From Thermocrinis sp. (GTDB lineage: Bacteria > Aquificota > Aquificia > Aquificales > Aquificaceae): DNA of 64,000 bases. The notes under the pieces were generated by a model, which was not told the origin of the DNA, did not search any database, and saw only the letters and a program-made list of their open reading frames with translations. The DNA lies in contig NZ_DAIQAX010000002.1 in assembly GCF_036781485.1 (NCBI RefSeq), positions 98,759-162,758 of the forward strand, in the 5' to 3' direction. Of this stretch, positions 36,608-45,380 are shown in pieces; within the stretch, counting starts at the first letter, position 1; every line of letters starts with the position of its first letter. The position numbers were made by a program, and so were the translations under genes.

Positions 36608-37842
36608 CTGTTTATAACCTGCACCTTATCCCCTTCTTCTATGAAGGCAGAATGAAGTTCTCTAACAGCAAGCTCTCCGTATTTGGCTTCAATTAGACAG
36701 GATATTTTTATTTCAGAGGTAGATATTGCCATTATGTTTATGTTGTTTTTGTAAAGCACTTCAAACATCTTCGCAGCAGTTCCGTAGGAGCTTTTCATAC
36801 CTATGCCCACAACGGATACTTTGGCTACATTGTCGTCCCTTTCTACCCCCTGAGCTCCTATCTCTTTGGCTACTTTCTTAACTATTTCCTCCGCCTTGTC
36901 CGCATCCGCCTTATTGACAGTAAAGGACATATCCGTGTAGCCTTGATGGGACACATTCTGCACTATCATATCCACCACTATGTGAGCATCCCCTAAGGCT
37001 TTGAATATACTGTAGGCTATACCAGGTCTATCCGGCACCCTCACTACGGTTATGCGGGATTCTTTTGTGTCTAAGGTTATAGCTCTAACTTCTACCTTCT
37101 CCATAACTTCATCCTCCGGCACTATCCATGTTCCCTCCTCTTCGGAAAAGGAACTCCTTACGTGTATTCTAACACCATACTTCATGGCAAGCTCAATGCT
37201 TCTTGCCTGCATAACCTTTGCTCCAAGGGAAGCCATCTCAAGCATCTCTTCGTAGGAGATGTAAGGTATTTTCCTTGGTTTGGGAACTATTCTTGGGTCT
37301 GCGGTAAAGACTCCGGGCACATCCGTGTATATCTCACAGTCTGAATTTAAGGCGTGGGCTAAGGCTACCGCCGAAAGGTCTGAGCCTCCCCTTCCTAAGG
37401 TTGTTATCTCCCAATCCTCCGTCACACCTTGAAAGCCCGCTACTACCACCGTGTATCCCTCTTCCAAAAGGTTTTTTATTCTCTGAACCCCTATTTTCTT
37501 TATCTTTGCCTTTGTATGGACCTTATCCGTTATTATGGGCACTTGCCATCCGCAAAGACTCACTGCAGGAACACCGAGCTTGTTAAGGGTTAGTGCAAAG
37601 AGGGCTATTGCCTGCTGTTCCCCCGTGCTTATGAGCATATCTACCTCCCGCTCCGAAGGAAACTTATCTATCTGTTTTGCCAAATTTATAAGCCTGTCTG
37701 TCTCTCCCGCCATAGCAGAGGATACCACCACAACTTTATAGCCTTCCTCTGTCTTTTTGAAGACCCTTCTTGCTGCGTTCTGTATTCTCTCCAGATTCCC
37801 TACGGAGGTGCCACCAAACTTCATAACAAGGGTTTTGCTCAT
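36604..37842 (-). CDS. lysC: Aspartate kinase
   Basis: First enzyme of the aspartate family pathway (Lys, Thr, Met). The 412-residue monofunctional form has the [14 protein letters not shown] start, [20 protein letters not shown] at the active site and two C-terminal ACT domains ([36 protein letters not shown]), so feedback control is likely. No internal-start beta subunit is needed, though one cannot be excluded. It overlaps nth by 4 nt (ATGA). Confidence 0.95.
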   Translation of the reverse strand: MSKTLVMKFGGTSVGNLERIQNAARRVFKKTEEGYKVVVVSSAMAGETDRLINLAKQIDKFPSEREVDMLISTGEQQAIALFALTLNKLGVPAVSLCGWQVPIITDKVHTKAKIKKIGVQRIKNLLEEGYTVVVAGFQGVTEDWEITTLGRGGSDLSAVALAHALNSDCEIYTDVPGVFTADPRIVPKPRKIPYISYEEMLEMASLGAKVMQARSIELAMKYGVRIHVRSSFSEEEGTWIVPEDEVMEKVEVRAITLDTKESRITVVRVPDRPGIAYSIFKALGDAHIVVDMIVQNVSHQGYTDMSFTVNKADADKAEEIVKKVAKEIGAQGVERDDNVAKVSVVGIGMKSSYGTAAKMFEVLYKNNINIMAISTSEIKISCLIEAKYGELAVRELHSAFIEEGDKVQVINS

Positions 37843-38492
37843 GAAGCTTTTATTTTAACAAAGTCGCAAAAGGTTCTCACAGGACACACATCGCACCTTG
37901 GCTTTACTGGTCTGCAGATCGTCTGCCCAAAGGCTACCAAAAGCCTGTTAAAGTCCATCCAGTATTCTTTTGGCAATATCTGAGTTAGCGCCTTCTCTGT
38001 CTGCTCTGGAGTTTTTGTGTTTACGAGCTTCCAGCGGTTGCATATGCGATGCACGTGCGTATCCACACCTATGGCTGGCTTTCCGAATGCTTCCACAAGG
38101 ACTATGTTTGCTACCTTCCTTCCCACTCCTTTCAGCTTCAGAAGCCCCTCAAGGGTGTTAGGCACCTCACCGTTGAACTCTTCTTTAATTTGTAAAGCAA
38201 TCTGCTTAAGGTATTTTGCCTTGTTTTTGTAAAAGCCCACAGGATACAGCAAGCCTTCAAGCTCCTTTTGGTCTATTTCCAAAAGATCATCCAAGCTCTT
38301 TACTCTTTCAAAAAGCCTTTTACAAACTTCGGCAGTTGTTTCGTCCTTTGTGCGAGTAGAAAGAAGGGTGCATATGAGAGATCTCAAAGGATCTCCTCTC
38401 TTTTGAGCCTTCAGCTTTTCTATAGGAGCATTAAGGTGGTCATATTCTCTGCGAAGAATTTGTATGACTTTTTTCAGCTCCTGAAGTTCCAC
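37839..38492 (-). CDS. nth: Endonuclease III
   Basis: A bifunctional DNA glycosylase/AP lyase for oxidised pyrimidines. The 217-residue protein has the helix-hairpin-helix [13 protein letters not shown] with the catalytic-lysine region, the conserved aspartate in [13 protein letters not shown], and the canonical 4Fe-4S motif C193-X6-C200-X2-C203-X5-C209. First gene of the minus-strand operon; it is divergent from the TusA-like gene, 22 nt away. Confidence 0.95.
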   Translation of the reverse strand: MELQELKKVIQILRREYDHLNAPIEKLKAQKRGDPLRSLICTLLSTRTKDETTAEVCKRLFERVKSLDDLLEIDQKELEGLLYPVGFYKNKAKYLKQIALQIKEEFNGEVPNTLEGLLKLKGVGRKVANIVLVEAFGKPAIGVDTHVHRICNRWKLVNTKTPEQTEKALTQILPKEYWMDFNRLLVAFGQTICRPVKPRCDVCPVRTFCDFVKIKAS

Positions 38493-38499
38493 CGGGGTT

Positions 38500-38505
38500 T
38501 ATAAT
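38500..38505 (+). promoter_or_regulatory. -10 box of the tusA-dsrE operon
   Basis: TATAAT with 9 nt to the ATG at 38515; no Shine-Dalgarno. Another of the near-leaderless operon starts in this window. Confidence 0.5.
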
Positions 38506-38514
38506 TATAAAGCT

Positions 38515-38745
38515 ATGGCGGACAGAGAACTTGATATAAAAGGTGAGGTTTGCCCATTTACCTTCGTGAAAAGTAAGCTTGTTTTGGAGCAAATGGAGGT
38601 GGGTCAGGTTCTCAGAGTTATTTTAGACTATCCGCCATCCGTGGAAAACGTGCCAAAAAGCATGAAGGAAGAAGGACAAGAAGTGCTGGCAGTTAATAAG
38701 TTAGACAATGGCAGTTGGGAAATACTCATAAGGAAGGTTAAATGA
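38515..38745 (+). CDS. TusA/SirA-like sulfur carrier protein
   Basis: A 76-residue protein of the SirA/TusA fold. The sulfur-accepting cysteine is C13 in GEVCPFTFVKSKL; the second proline of the usual CPxP is replaced (CPFT), as in one subgroup. These proteins pass persulfide sulfur for tRNA thiolation or for sulfur oxidation. It is followed with a 4-nt overlap by a DsrE-like gene, which supports a sulfur-trafficking role. Confidence 0.85.
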   Translation: MADRELDIKGEVCPFTFVKSKLVLEQMEVGQVLRVILDYPPSVENVPKSMKEEGQEVLAVNKLDNGSWEILIRKVK

Positions 38746-39044
38746 GGTTTCTTTTTGTAGTAAGCAGTAATCCTTTTTCAAAAGACTACGCAACTATTTT
38801 AAAGCTAACAAAAGAATTGGTAAAAAAGGGAGAGGTTATCATCTTCTTTACGGGCAACGGTGCATACTATACAATAAGACCGGAAACGGAAGAGTTTAAA
38901 AAGCTCGGAGCAAGGCTTCTGTTTTGTTCTCATTCTGCCCACCAAAGGGGCATAAAAGAACCCCTTCCCTTCTTTGAAAGCAGTTCTACTTATAATCTCT
39001 CAAGAATAATGCTTGAGTGTGATAAAGTCCTATCTTTTAACTGA
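38742..39044 (+). CDS. DsrE/F-like protein
   Basis: A 100-residue protein with the DsrE-like Rossmann pattern (FLFVVSSNPFSKDYATILKL, VIIFFTGNGAY, then a GARLLFCSHSAHQRGI segment with a single cysteine at the usual position). DsrE/TusD-type proteins carry sulfane sulfur between partners such as TusA. It overlaps the TusA-like gene by 4 nt and the reductase gene by 1 nt (TGATG). Exact partner unknown. Confidence 0.75.
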   Translation: MRFLFVVSSNPFSKDYATILKLTKELVKKGEVIIFFTGNGAYYTIRPETEEFKKLGARLLFCSHSAHQRGIKEPLPFFESSSTYNLSRIMLECDKVLSFN

Positions 39045-40054
39045 TGGAAAAAAAGAATTTTTTAAACTTATCCCTTTCTGAGCTTGGTGTGGGAACCTAT
39101 TTGGGAGATTTGGATGAAAAAACCTCACAAGGCTACAGGGAAGTTATACGTGAAGCTTTCAAAAGGGGAGTTAATGTGGTAGATACTGCCATAGTGTATA
39201 GGTATATGAAGAGCGAGAGGGACGTGGGTGCGGTAGTAAGTGAGTTCGGAAGGGAGAACTTTGTTATATCTACAAAGGGTGGTTATGTTCCTTACGACGT
39301 GGAACTTGGAGTAGATCCAAAGGATTATTTTTACGAGAACTTTATTAATACTGGCATTATAAACATTCAAGAGATGACTTCCCAAGGACACTACCTTGGA
39401 GCTAAGTTTATAGAGTGGTGTTTTAACAAAAGCTTGGAAAACATGCAAACAGATTACATAGATATATATTTTCTTCACAATCCCGAAGAGCAACTGAACT
39501 TTTTCTCAAGGGAGCAATTCCTAAAGAAGCTGGAAGAGTGTTTTTATTTCTTGGAAGAGATGGTAAGAGTTGGAAAGCTTAAATTTTACGGGCTTGCTAC
39601 CTGGAGCGGTTTTAGAGTGTCCCCTTCCTCAAGACAGTATTTATCCTTGGCACAGATCGTCAAAGTTGCAGAAAAGGTAGCTGGAAAGGATCACCACATG
39701 AGGTTTATCCAACTTCCATACAACTTGGGAATGACAGAAGCATACACTTTAAAAAATCAAGAAATAAACGGAGAAAAACTTTCCACCCTTGAAGCTTGCG
39801 AAAGGTTAAACATTTACACTTACACGAGCGCATCCATCTATCAGGGTAGGGTGATAGGTCGTGTCCATCAAAAACTAAAGGAGTTTTTCCACTTAGAGAG
39901 GGATATCCATGTAGCCCTTCAGTTCGTAAGGAGCACTCCAGGAGTGGGCACCGCACTGGTAGGAATGAGCAAGCTATACCACTTAAATGAGAACCTTGAG
40001 CTGTTTGAAAGACCAAAGATTGACCAAAGCACGTTCCTAAAACTTTTCCAATAA
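39044..40054 (+). CDS. Aldo/keto reductase family protein
   Basis: A 336-residue AKR with a TIM-barrel pattern. The catalytic tetrad appears intact: D47 and Y52 (VVDTAIVYRYMKSE), K78 (FVISTKGGY) and a His near residue 145 (DIYFLHNP). The C-terminal segment (FVRSTPGVGTALVGMSKLYHLNENL) is the typical cofactor-binding end. It is co-transcribed with the TusA- and DsrE-like genes (1-nt overlap), an unusual pairing for a carbonyl reductase. Substrate unknown. Confidence 0.88.
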   Translation: MEKKNFLNLSLSELGVGTYLGDLDEKTSQGYREVIREAFKRGVNVVDTAIVYRYMKSERDVGAVVSEFGRENFVISTKGGYVPYDVELGVDPKDYFYENFINTGIINIQEMTSQGHYLGAKFIEWCFNKSLENMQTDYIDIYFLHNPEEQLNFFSREQFLKKLEECFYFLEEMVRVGKLKFYGLATWSGFRVSPSSRQYLSLAQIVKVAEKVAGKDHHMRFIQLPYNLGMTEAYTLKNQEINGEKLSTLEACERLNIYTYTSASIYQGRVIGRVHQKLKEFFHLERDIHVALQFVRSTPGVGTALVGMSKLYHLNENLELFERPKIDQSTFLKLFQ

Positions 40055-40104
40055 ATCTGATGGTTATACTGTAACTTATAAAAACCCTTCCAAAGCCTAA
40101 GAAA

Positions 40105-40125
40105 TTCTTAACAATTTCTTAACAA
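40105..40125 (+). repeat. Tandem TTCTTAACAA repeats upstream of dnaA
   Basis: The decamer TTCTTAACAA occurs at 40105-40114 and 40116-40125, an 11-bp period, so both copies face the same side of the helix. They lie 35-55 nt before dnaA. They could be a regulator's operator or include a -35 box (TTAACA at 40119). No DnaA boxes of the TTATCCACA type are visible here. Confidence 0.4.
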
Positions 40126-40143
40126 AATTTTCCCCCTTTACCT

Positions 40144-40149
40144 TATGCT
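40144..40149 (+). promoter_or_regulatory. Possible -10 box of dnaA
   Basis: TATGCT, 10 nt before the ATG at 40160, with TTAACA 19 nt upstream as a poor -35. No Shine-Dalgarno before the start codon. Confidence 0.3.
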
Positions 40150-40159
40150 ATAGCGAATC

Positions 40160-41374
40160 ATGGGAGGAGAGACCTTTCTAAACCTCATAGAAAGCATGGA
40201 TAGGTTTGCGGTGGGTATATTCCGTCAGTTTTTAATAAAGGAAGAAGGTGACAAAGTCTTAATCATCACCCCCAACGAAGAATACAAGAAGTGGGCCACT
40301 GCGTACTTAACCACAAAGCTAAAGGGTTTTGGAAAAAGTGTAATCGTTGAATGTGAAAAAGAAGCAAAAACTTCCCCTATTGCAAGTAAGCAAGTATGGA
40401 AAAACAATCTACTGGACAAATACACCTTTGATAACTTTGTGGTAGGACCTTCCAACGAGCTTGCTTACAAGGTATGCGTTGAGGTGTCAAAAAATCCAGG
40501 AAAACTGTTCAACCCAGTATTTTTGTATGGAAGATCTGGCTTAGGAAAGACGCACCTTTTGCATTCCATAGGCAACAGATTAAAACAGAGCTACAACGTT
40601 CTTTATACCTCTTTGATGGACTTTTCCGACGCTATGGTAAAGGCACTAAAGGAAAACAGGATTGAGGAATTTAGAGAGCGCTTTTTGAGTCTTGACATGC
40701 TCCTGCTGGACGACGTTCAGTTTTTGGTAGGAAAGGAGAGAACTCAGATAGAACTTTTTAGAATTTACGAAAAGCTACAAGCAGAAGAAAAGCAGATAAT
40801 CTTGGTTAGCGACAGGCACCCGAAGGATCTAAAGGATGTATCCGAGAGGCTTATCAGCAGATTTGAAAGCGGGCTTATCATAGAGATAGGCTTGGATGAA
40901 GAAACCAAAAGGAGGATAGTGAAGCAAAAGCTGATCCTATACGGTTTGCCTTTGGACGAGACTACAGTAAATTACGTATTGGAAAATACAGGATACAACG
41001 TAAGAGAGATAGAAGGATTTATACAAACTCTTAAAGTGGCAGGATTTAAGCCCAAACCCAACAAGGAGAACGTAGAAAAGAAAGTAGAAACGGTAATAAA
41101 TCTTGTGGCAAAAAGCTTTAAACTAAATCCAGAACTTTTGAAAAAGGAGACAAAAGAAAGAAAGGTCATAAATGCTAAGTACATTGCGATGTATTTTTGC
41201 AAGACTATGTTAAACCTTTCCTACGTTGAAATAAGTAATCTTTTTGGAAAAAAGGATCACACATCCGCGCTGTATGCCATAAAAAAAGTGGAGCAAAGAC
41301 GCACAGAAGATAGGAAGTTTCAGTATATGATCTCCTTCCTTGAAAAAAGCCTAAAGAAAAGCTTAGGTTTATAA
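40160..41374 (+). CDS. dnaA: Chromosomal replication initiator DnaA
   Basis: A 404-residue AAA+ initiator, compact compared with E. coli DnaA (467). A short N-terminal domain I, almost no linker, then YTFDNFVVGPSNELAY leading into the AAA+ core with FLYGRSGLGKTHLLH (Walker A) and LLLDDVQFLVGK (Walker B). The C-terminal DNA-binding domain carries the signature KKDHTSALYAIKKVEQ. The origin is not recognisable nearby: flanking genes are an aldo/keto reductase and tatB, not dnaN. The start is assigned by the ATG before MGGETFLNLIE. Confidence 0.95.
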   Translation: MGGETFLNLIESMDRFAVGIFRQFLIKEEGDKVLIITPNEEYKKWATAYLTTKLKGFGKSVIVECEKEAKTSPIASKQVWKNNLLDKYTFDNFVVGPSNELAYKVCVEVSKNPGKLFNPVFLYGRSGLGKTHLLHSIGNRLKQSYNVLYTSLMDFSDAMVKALKENRIEEFRERFLSLDMLLLDDVQFLVGKERTQIELFRIYEKLQAEEKQIILVSDRHPKDLKDVSERLISRFESGLIIEIGLDEETKRRIVKQKLILYGLPLDETTVNYVLENTGYNVREIEGFIQTLKVAGFKPKPNKENVEKKVETVINLVAKSFKLNPELLKKETKERKVINAKYIAMYFCKTMLNLSYVEISNLFGKKDHTSALYAIKKVEQRRTEDRKFQYMISFLEKSLKKSLGL

Positions 41375-41375
41375 T
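41370..41375 (+). promoter_or_regulatory. -10 box of tatB-tatC-tyrA
   Basis: TATAAT overlapping the dnaA stop codon, 9 nt before the tatB ATG at 41385; no Shine-Dalgarno in between. Confidence 0.45.
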
Positions 41376-41384
41376 ACTTTTCAG

Positions 41385-41717
41385 ATGGATTTCCCCGAAA
41401 TTCTCATCATACTGCTTGTTGCCATGGTGGTGCTTGGTCCTGAAAAAACCATAGAGTTAGCCACAAAGTTGGGAGAGTTTCTAAGAAAAATAAGAGAGAC
41501 TTGGGACGAGCTCAGATATCAGATGTATATAGAGAGCTTAAACAAGAAGATTATGGAAGAGTCAGAACAAACCCAATCCTTAGAGGAACAACAGGAGAAA
41601 GGCGTTTTAGAATACATAGAGGAAGTTAAGGCTAAAGAGGTGGAGGAAAATGAGTCAGGAACTACCCAAAATGCCTCTGACGGAACATCTAAGGGAACTC
41701 AGGCAAAGACTGATTAA
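41385..41717 (+). CDS. tatB: Sec-independent translocase TatA/TatB-type protein
   Basis: A 110-residue protein with one N-terminal membrane helix (residues 5-18), the LGPEK turn, an amphipathic helix (TKLGEFLRKIRETWDELR) and a long acidic, glutamine-rich tail. The length and LGPEK motif favour TatB over TatA, but the distinction is not firm. It forms the twin-arginine export pathway with TatC, whose gene begins 68 nt inside this one. A folded Tat substrate in the window is the Rieske protein. Confidence 0.85.
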   Translation: MDFPEILIILLVAMVVLGPEKTIELATKLGEFLRKIRETWDELRYQMYIESLNKKIMEESEQTQSLEEQQEKGVLEYIEEVKAKEVEENESGTTQNASDGTSKGTQAKTD

Positions 41718-42411
41718 GTCTGTTGTTGCCTTCTTGGTTGCTTCTGGTGTTTCCTTTTACATAGCCCAGTATATATTTGAAATCTTAAAGCGACCTGTCA
41801 AAAAAGCTTATCCGCATGTGGAGCTTATAACTTTGTCTCCCACCGAACCGCTTTTTATAATTATTAAAATCTCCGTGGTCTTTGGTTTTATACTTTCTTC
41901 CCCCGTAATTCTCTATCAACTTTGGAAGTTTGTTGAGCCTGCCCTTTATCCCAACGAGAAGAGGATGGTCATTCCCATAACTTTGTTTTCTCTGATTCTT
42001 TTCATCTTGGGCGCAAGCTTTGCTTACTTTTTGGTGATGCCCATAGCTCTCAAGTTTTTAATTGGTATAGGCTTTTCCCAACTTCAGGCTACACCTTTTT
42101 TGTCTGTTAATCTCTACATATCCTTCTTGCTCAAGATGATCATCGGCTTTGGTATTGCCTTTCAGCTTCCCATAGTGCTTTTTTTACTGCAAAGAGTGGG
42201 CTTGGTTACAGATGCGCAGTTAAAGAGTTTTAGAAAATACTTTATAGTTTTGTCCTTTGTGGTTGGTGCCTTTATTGCACCTGATGCTACAACCCAAGTG
42301 CTCATGGCCATACCCCTTATACTGCTTTATGAAATTTCCCTCTTAATTGGCAAACTGGGTAAGAAAAGAAAGACAGGAGCCGCAATAGAGGTAGCAAAAG
42401 AAGATGTTTGA
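41650..42411 (+). CDS. tatC: Sec-independent translocase TatC
   Basis: A 253-residue polytopic protein with six predicted helices, the core twin-arginine receptor. Typical N-terminus MPLTEHLRELRQRLIKS, first periplasmic loop, GFILSSPVILYQLWKFVEPALYPNEKR, and FIAPDATTQVLMAIPLILLYEISLLIG at the end. The ATG at 41650 sits inside tatB; the overlap is long but gives the normal N-terminus. It overlaps tyrA by 8 nt. Confidence 0.95.
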   Translation: MSQELPKMPLTEHLRELRQRLIKSVVAFLVASGVSFYIAQYIFEILKRPVKKAYPHVELITLSPTEPLFIIIKISVVFGFILSSPVILYQLWKFVEPALYPNEKRMVIPITLFSLILFILGASFAYFLVMPIALKFLIGIGFSQLQATPFLSVNLYISFLLKMIIGFGIAFQLPIVLFLLQRVGLVTDAQLKSFRKYFIVLSFVVGAFIAPDATTQVLMAIPLILLYEISLLIGKLGKKRKTGAAIEVAKEDV

Positions 42412-43258
42412 AAGGATAGCTATAGTAGGTGTTGGTTTTATGGGGGGAAGCTTTGCGCTCAGCGTAAAATCCGTTCTTCCTTGCCAGATCTTTGGAGTGG
42501 ATATAAATCCGCAAGCTTTGGAAAGGGCAAAGGGTCTGAAGGTAATCCACGAAGGTTCTACAAACATAAAAGAGCTTAGATCTTTCAAGCCTAACCTGGT
42601 GGTATTGGCTACGCCTGTTAGGACCTTTGAAAGTATTGCAAAGAGCTTAAAAGAAGGGTGTCTCTCTGAAGAAACAATAATAACAGACCTGGGAAGTGTT
42701 AAAGGGTATTTAGTCTATACGATGGAGAGTATATTGGGAAGCAGGTTTGTAGGAGGACACCCTATAGCGGGCACTGAAAAGTCTGGAGTGGAAAACAGCG
42801 TAGATGGTCTTTTTAAGGGCAAAAGAACCATACTTACACCAACCCAAAGGACAGAAAGGGACGCTTTGGAAAAGGTAAAAAAGCTTTGGGAGCTGATAGG
42901 ATCAAAAGTTGAGTTTATGGACCCCTTTTTGCACGACGTGGTTTTTGGAGCCGTCTCCCATCTTCCCCATGCGGTAGCCTTTGCCCTAATAGATACTCTG
43001 CTTTTGCTTACAAAAAGGACTGGTATAGACCTATTCCAGTATCCAGGCGCGGGCTTTAAGGACTTTACCCGCATCGCCGCTTCGGACCCCATAATGTGGA
43101 GGGACATCTTTTTGGAAAACAGAGAGAACATTCTTGAGGCTATTGACTGCTACAGCTCTTCTTTAAGAAGACTTAGGGAATTGATTTCAGAAAAAAAGGT
43201 GGAGGAATTGACCCAGTATTTGAAGGAAGCCAGAGAGAACAGGTTAAGAATAGAGTAG
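42404..43258 (+). CDS. tyrA: Prephenate dehydrogenase
   Basis: A 284-residue NAD(P)-dependent enzyme of tyrosine biosynthesis, converting prephenate to 4-hydroxyphenylpyruvate (or arogenate to tyrosine). The Rossmann motif GVGFMGGSFAL lies at residues 7-17; DLGSVKG, GGHPIAGTEKSGVENS and FGAVSHLPHAVAF follow, the last two carrying conserved catalytic histidines. No chorismate mutase or ACT domain is fused. It converges on the deacetylase gene with a 15-nt overlap. Confidence 0.92.
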   Translation: MFERIAIVGVGFMGGSFALSVKSVLPCQIFGVDINPQALERAKGLKVIHEGSTNIKELRSFKPNLVVLATPVRTFESIAKSLKEGCLSEETIITDLGSVKGYLVYTMESILGSRFVGGHPIAGTEKSGVENSVDGLFKGKRTILTPTQRTERDALEKVKKLWELIGSKVEFMDPFLHDVVFGAVSHLPHAVAFALIDTLLLLTKRTGIDLFQYPGAGFKDFTRIAASDPIMWRDIFLENRENILEAIDCYSSSLRRLRELISEKKVEELTQYLKEARENRLRIE

Positions 43259-44377
43259 TAGGGTTTTAGCTTTTTGGCAAATTTCTTTTACTTCTTTTCT
43301 TATGTCTCCCTCGTTTGGTCTGTCCAAAAGCCGGTCAAACATATAATTTCTGTCCGTTTCTTCAAACTCTTCAAAATCTACACTTAAAAGCACCTGTTTT
43401 GCTTTTGAGTTTATGACTTTGGGAATGTCTTTACCCGCCAGCTCGCACCAAATTAATGCCCAAGCCCTTGCCAGAGCGATGGGATGATAGCCACCCCCAC
43501 CAAGGTAAATTCCATCCCCCAAAGCTTCTCTAATTAGTTTAAAGGCCCTTAAAAATCCCCAGTTAGAAAGCTCAAACTTGGAAAGGTAATCTTCCTTCAG
43601 AGCATCGGTCCCCAACTGAAGCACATAAACCTCCGGTCTAAACACTTCCAAGACTATTTCTAAGCCTTTCTCTAAAGCATACAAAAACTCGCTGTCATTT
43701 AACCCCTTAGGCATAGGAAGGTTTAGGTTGTAGCCCTTTCCTTTACCTTCTCCTATCTCCTGCAAAAAGCCCCTACTAAAGGGAAAAGCATATTCGGGAG
43801 ATTGGTGTATGGAAAAGATAAACACCTGGTCATCTTCATAAAATCCATCCTGCACACCATCGCAGTGATGCGCATCTAAGTCTATGTAAAGTATAGCTTT
43901 GAAACCTCTGTGTTTTAGGTAGTTTATGGCTATGGCTGGGTCGTTGATAAAGCAAAAGCCGTGTGCCCTGTTTGGATAGGCGTGATGCATACCACCCGCC
44001 GGATTAAAGGCTCTGTAGCCCTCTAAACAGAGCTGAACCGCCTGCACAGTAGAACCCGCAGCAAGCACTGAGCCTTTCCACATAGCGGGAGAAAGGGGAT
44101 TTTCCAAAGTTCCTATGTTGTATTTTTCCCTTACTTCTTTACTGACCTTTCCGTTCTCGTCGGCCCAACGCAGAGTGTCAAGGTAATCCTTTGTGTGAAA
44201 AAGTCTTAGCTCTTCTAAGGAGGCTTCTCTACTTTCAACGTGCTGGCTGTCTTCTAAAAGTTCCATAGCCTTTAGAAACTCCAGAAGAAGGCTAACCCTC
44301 GGTATTCTGAGTGGATGGTTTGAAGTATACCTCAGGGACCTATAGGCATAGCTGGCAACGAGCTTAGCTCCTTTCAT
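43244..44377 (-). CDS. Histone deacetylase/AcuC-family amidohydrolase
   Basis: A 377-residue class of Zn-dependent deacetylases. Active-site motifs: GGMHHAYPNRAHGFCFINDPAIA (tandem His pair), YIDLDAHHCDGVQDGFY (Zn Asp/His) and LGTDALKEDYLS, then YLGGGGYHP near the C-terminus. In bacteria such enzymes include AcuC, which deacetylates acetyl-CoA synthetase, and polyamine deacetylases. AcuC is plausible because acs is in the same window 30 kb away, but no acetyltransferase gene is adjacent. ATG at 44377 is preferred over GTG at 44380; it overlaps the mscS end. Confidence 0.85.
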   Translation of the reverse strand: MKGAKLVASYAYRSLRYTSNHPLRIPRVSLLLEFLKAMELLEDSQHVESREASLEELRLFHTKDYLDTLRWADENGKVSKEVREKYNIGTLENPLSPAMWKGSVLAAGSTVQAVQLCLEGYRAFNPAGGMHHAYPNRAHGFCFINDPAIAINYLKHRGFKAILYIDLDAHHCDGVQDGFYEDDQVFIFSIHQSPEYAFPFSRGFLQEIGEGKGKGYNLNLPMPKGLNDSEFLYALEKGLEIVLEVFRPEVYVLQLGTDALKEDYLSKFELSNWGFLRAFKLIREALGDGIYLGGGGYHPIALARAWALIWCELAGKDIPKVINSKAKQVLLSVDFEEFEETDRNYMFDRLLDRPNEGDIRKEVKEICQKAKTLLLYS

Positions 44378-45380
44378 CACTTATGTATATTCTTCTGACA
44401 GGGAAAGGTATTTCTATCCCTTCTTCTTCGTAAGCTTTTTTAATTCTCTTTATAAATTGATGCCTTACGATAAACTGAGCGTCTGGGTCTAATACCCTAA
44501 GCACCACGTTGAAGTTTATACCTGAATCTCCAAAAGAAATGTACCTTATGAAAGGTTCAAAGTTTGGGTCCGCTCCCTCAATCTCCTTTTGAATTTCCCT
44601 TGCTATTTTTACAGTTACCTTTTCCACCTTTTCAAGGTCATCAAAATATGATACAGAAAGCGGTATGATTAAATTGCTTTCGGAAGTGGGCTTATGATAG
44701 TTTATAGCAATGGAGTTGACTAGCTTTGAGTTGGGAATAATCACTAAGTTGTTATCTCTCCTTCTTATGACGGTGTTCATCCAAGTAATGTCCTCAACAT
44801 AGCCTTCTTCCCCGTTTTCCAGCTTTATAAAATCTCCCACCTCAATCTGTCTGCTGGCTATTATGTTTAGCCCTGAAAAAAAGTTGGAAAGGGTGCCTTG
44901 TATTGCAAGAGAGATAGCAAGACCACCTATGCCAAGGGTGGTTATAAAATGAACTACCGGAACTCCTAAAAAGGAAAGCAAAGATATTACACCCAAGATA
45001 ACGATCAAAAACTTTGCTATTGCAAAGATTATGCCCGTCTGAGGAAATCTTATACTGGTCTTTGAAATGTAAAACCTCAAAAGCTCCGAGGTAAGATTGG
45101 CAAAAAACAAAGTAAGGGACAGAATGAGAAGGGACATAAACACCTTTTCCAAGAAAGCTCCATGAACTATTACAGAAGGAGGATAAAGTCTTAAGGTCAA
45201 GTAAAGGCTTATTAAAACTACCCAAAGCAAAGAAGGAAAGCGAATTATCTTAAGCACTATTTCCCAATAGTCCTGCGTTAGTTTTCTAAGCCATCCCAAA
45301 AGAAGTTTCCTTAGAATAAAGAGCAATGTCAAGGAAACAACAAAAGTAGCCAAGCTAAAAAGGAGCTCTTTATCTACCAT
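44364..45380 (-). CDS. MscS-type mechanosensitive channel
   Basis: A 338-residue inner-membrane channel that releases solutes on osmotic downshock. Several N-terminal helices (about residues 8-28, 45-65, 80-110, 125-150) lead to the pore helix region (ALGIGGLAISLAIQGTLSNFFSGL) and the beta-domain (DFIKLENGEEGYVEDITWMNTVIRRRDNNLVIIPNSKL), then a C-terminal alpha/beta domain. Overlaps rhomboid by 7 nt upstream and the deacetylase downstream. Confidence 0.9.
   Translation of the reverse strand: MVDKELLFSLATFVVSLTLLFILRKLLLGWLRKLTQDYWEIVLKIIRFPSLLWVVLISLYLTLRLYPPSVIVHGAFLEKVFMSLLILSLTLFFANLTSELLRFYISKTSIRFPQTGIIFAIAKFLIVILGVISLLSFLGVPVVHFITTLGIGGLAISLAIQGTLSNFFSGLNIIASRQIEVGDFIKLENGEEGYVEDITWMNTVIRRRDNNLVIIPNSKLVNSIAINYHKPTSESNLIIPLSVSYFDDLEKVEKVTVKIAREIQKEIEGADPNFEPFIRYISFGDSGINFNVVLRVLDPDAQFIVRHQFIKRIKKAYEEEGIEIPFPVRRIYISDERS

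Noticed and set aside
40055..40159. Replication origin at dnaA
   Set aside because: No cluster of TTATCCACA-type DnaA boxes, no dnaN neighbour; only AT-rich repeats.
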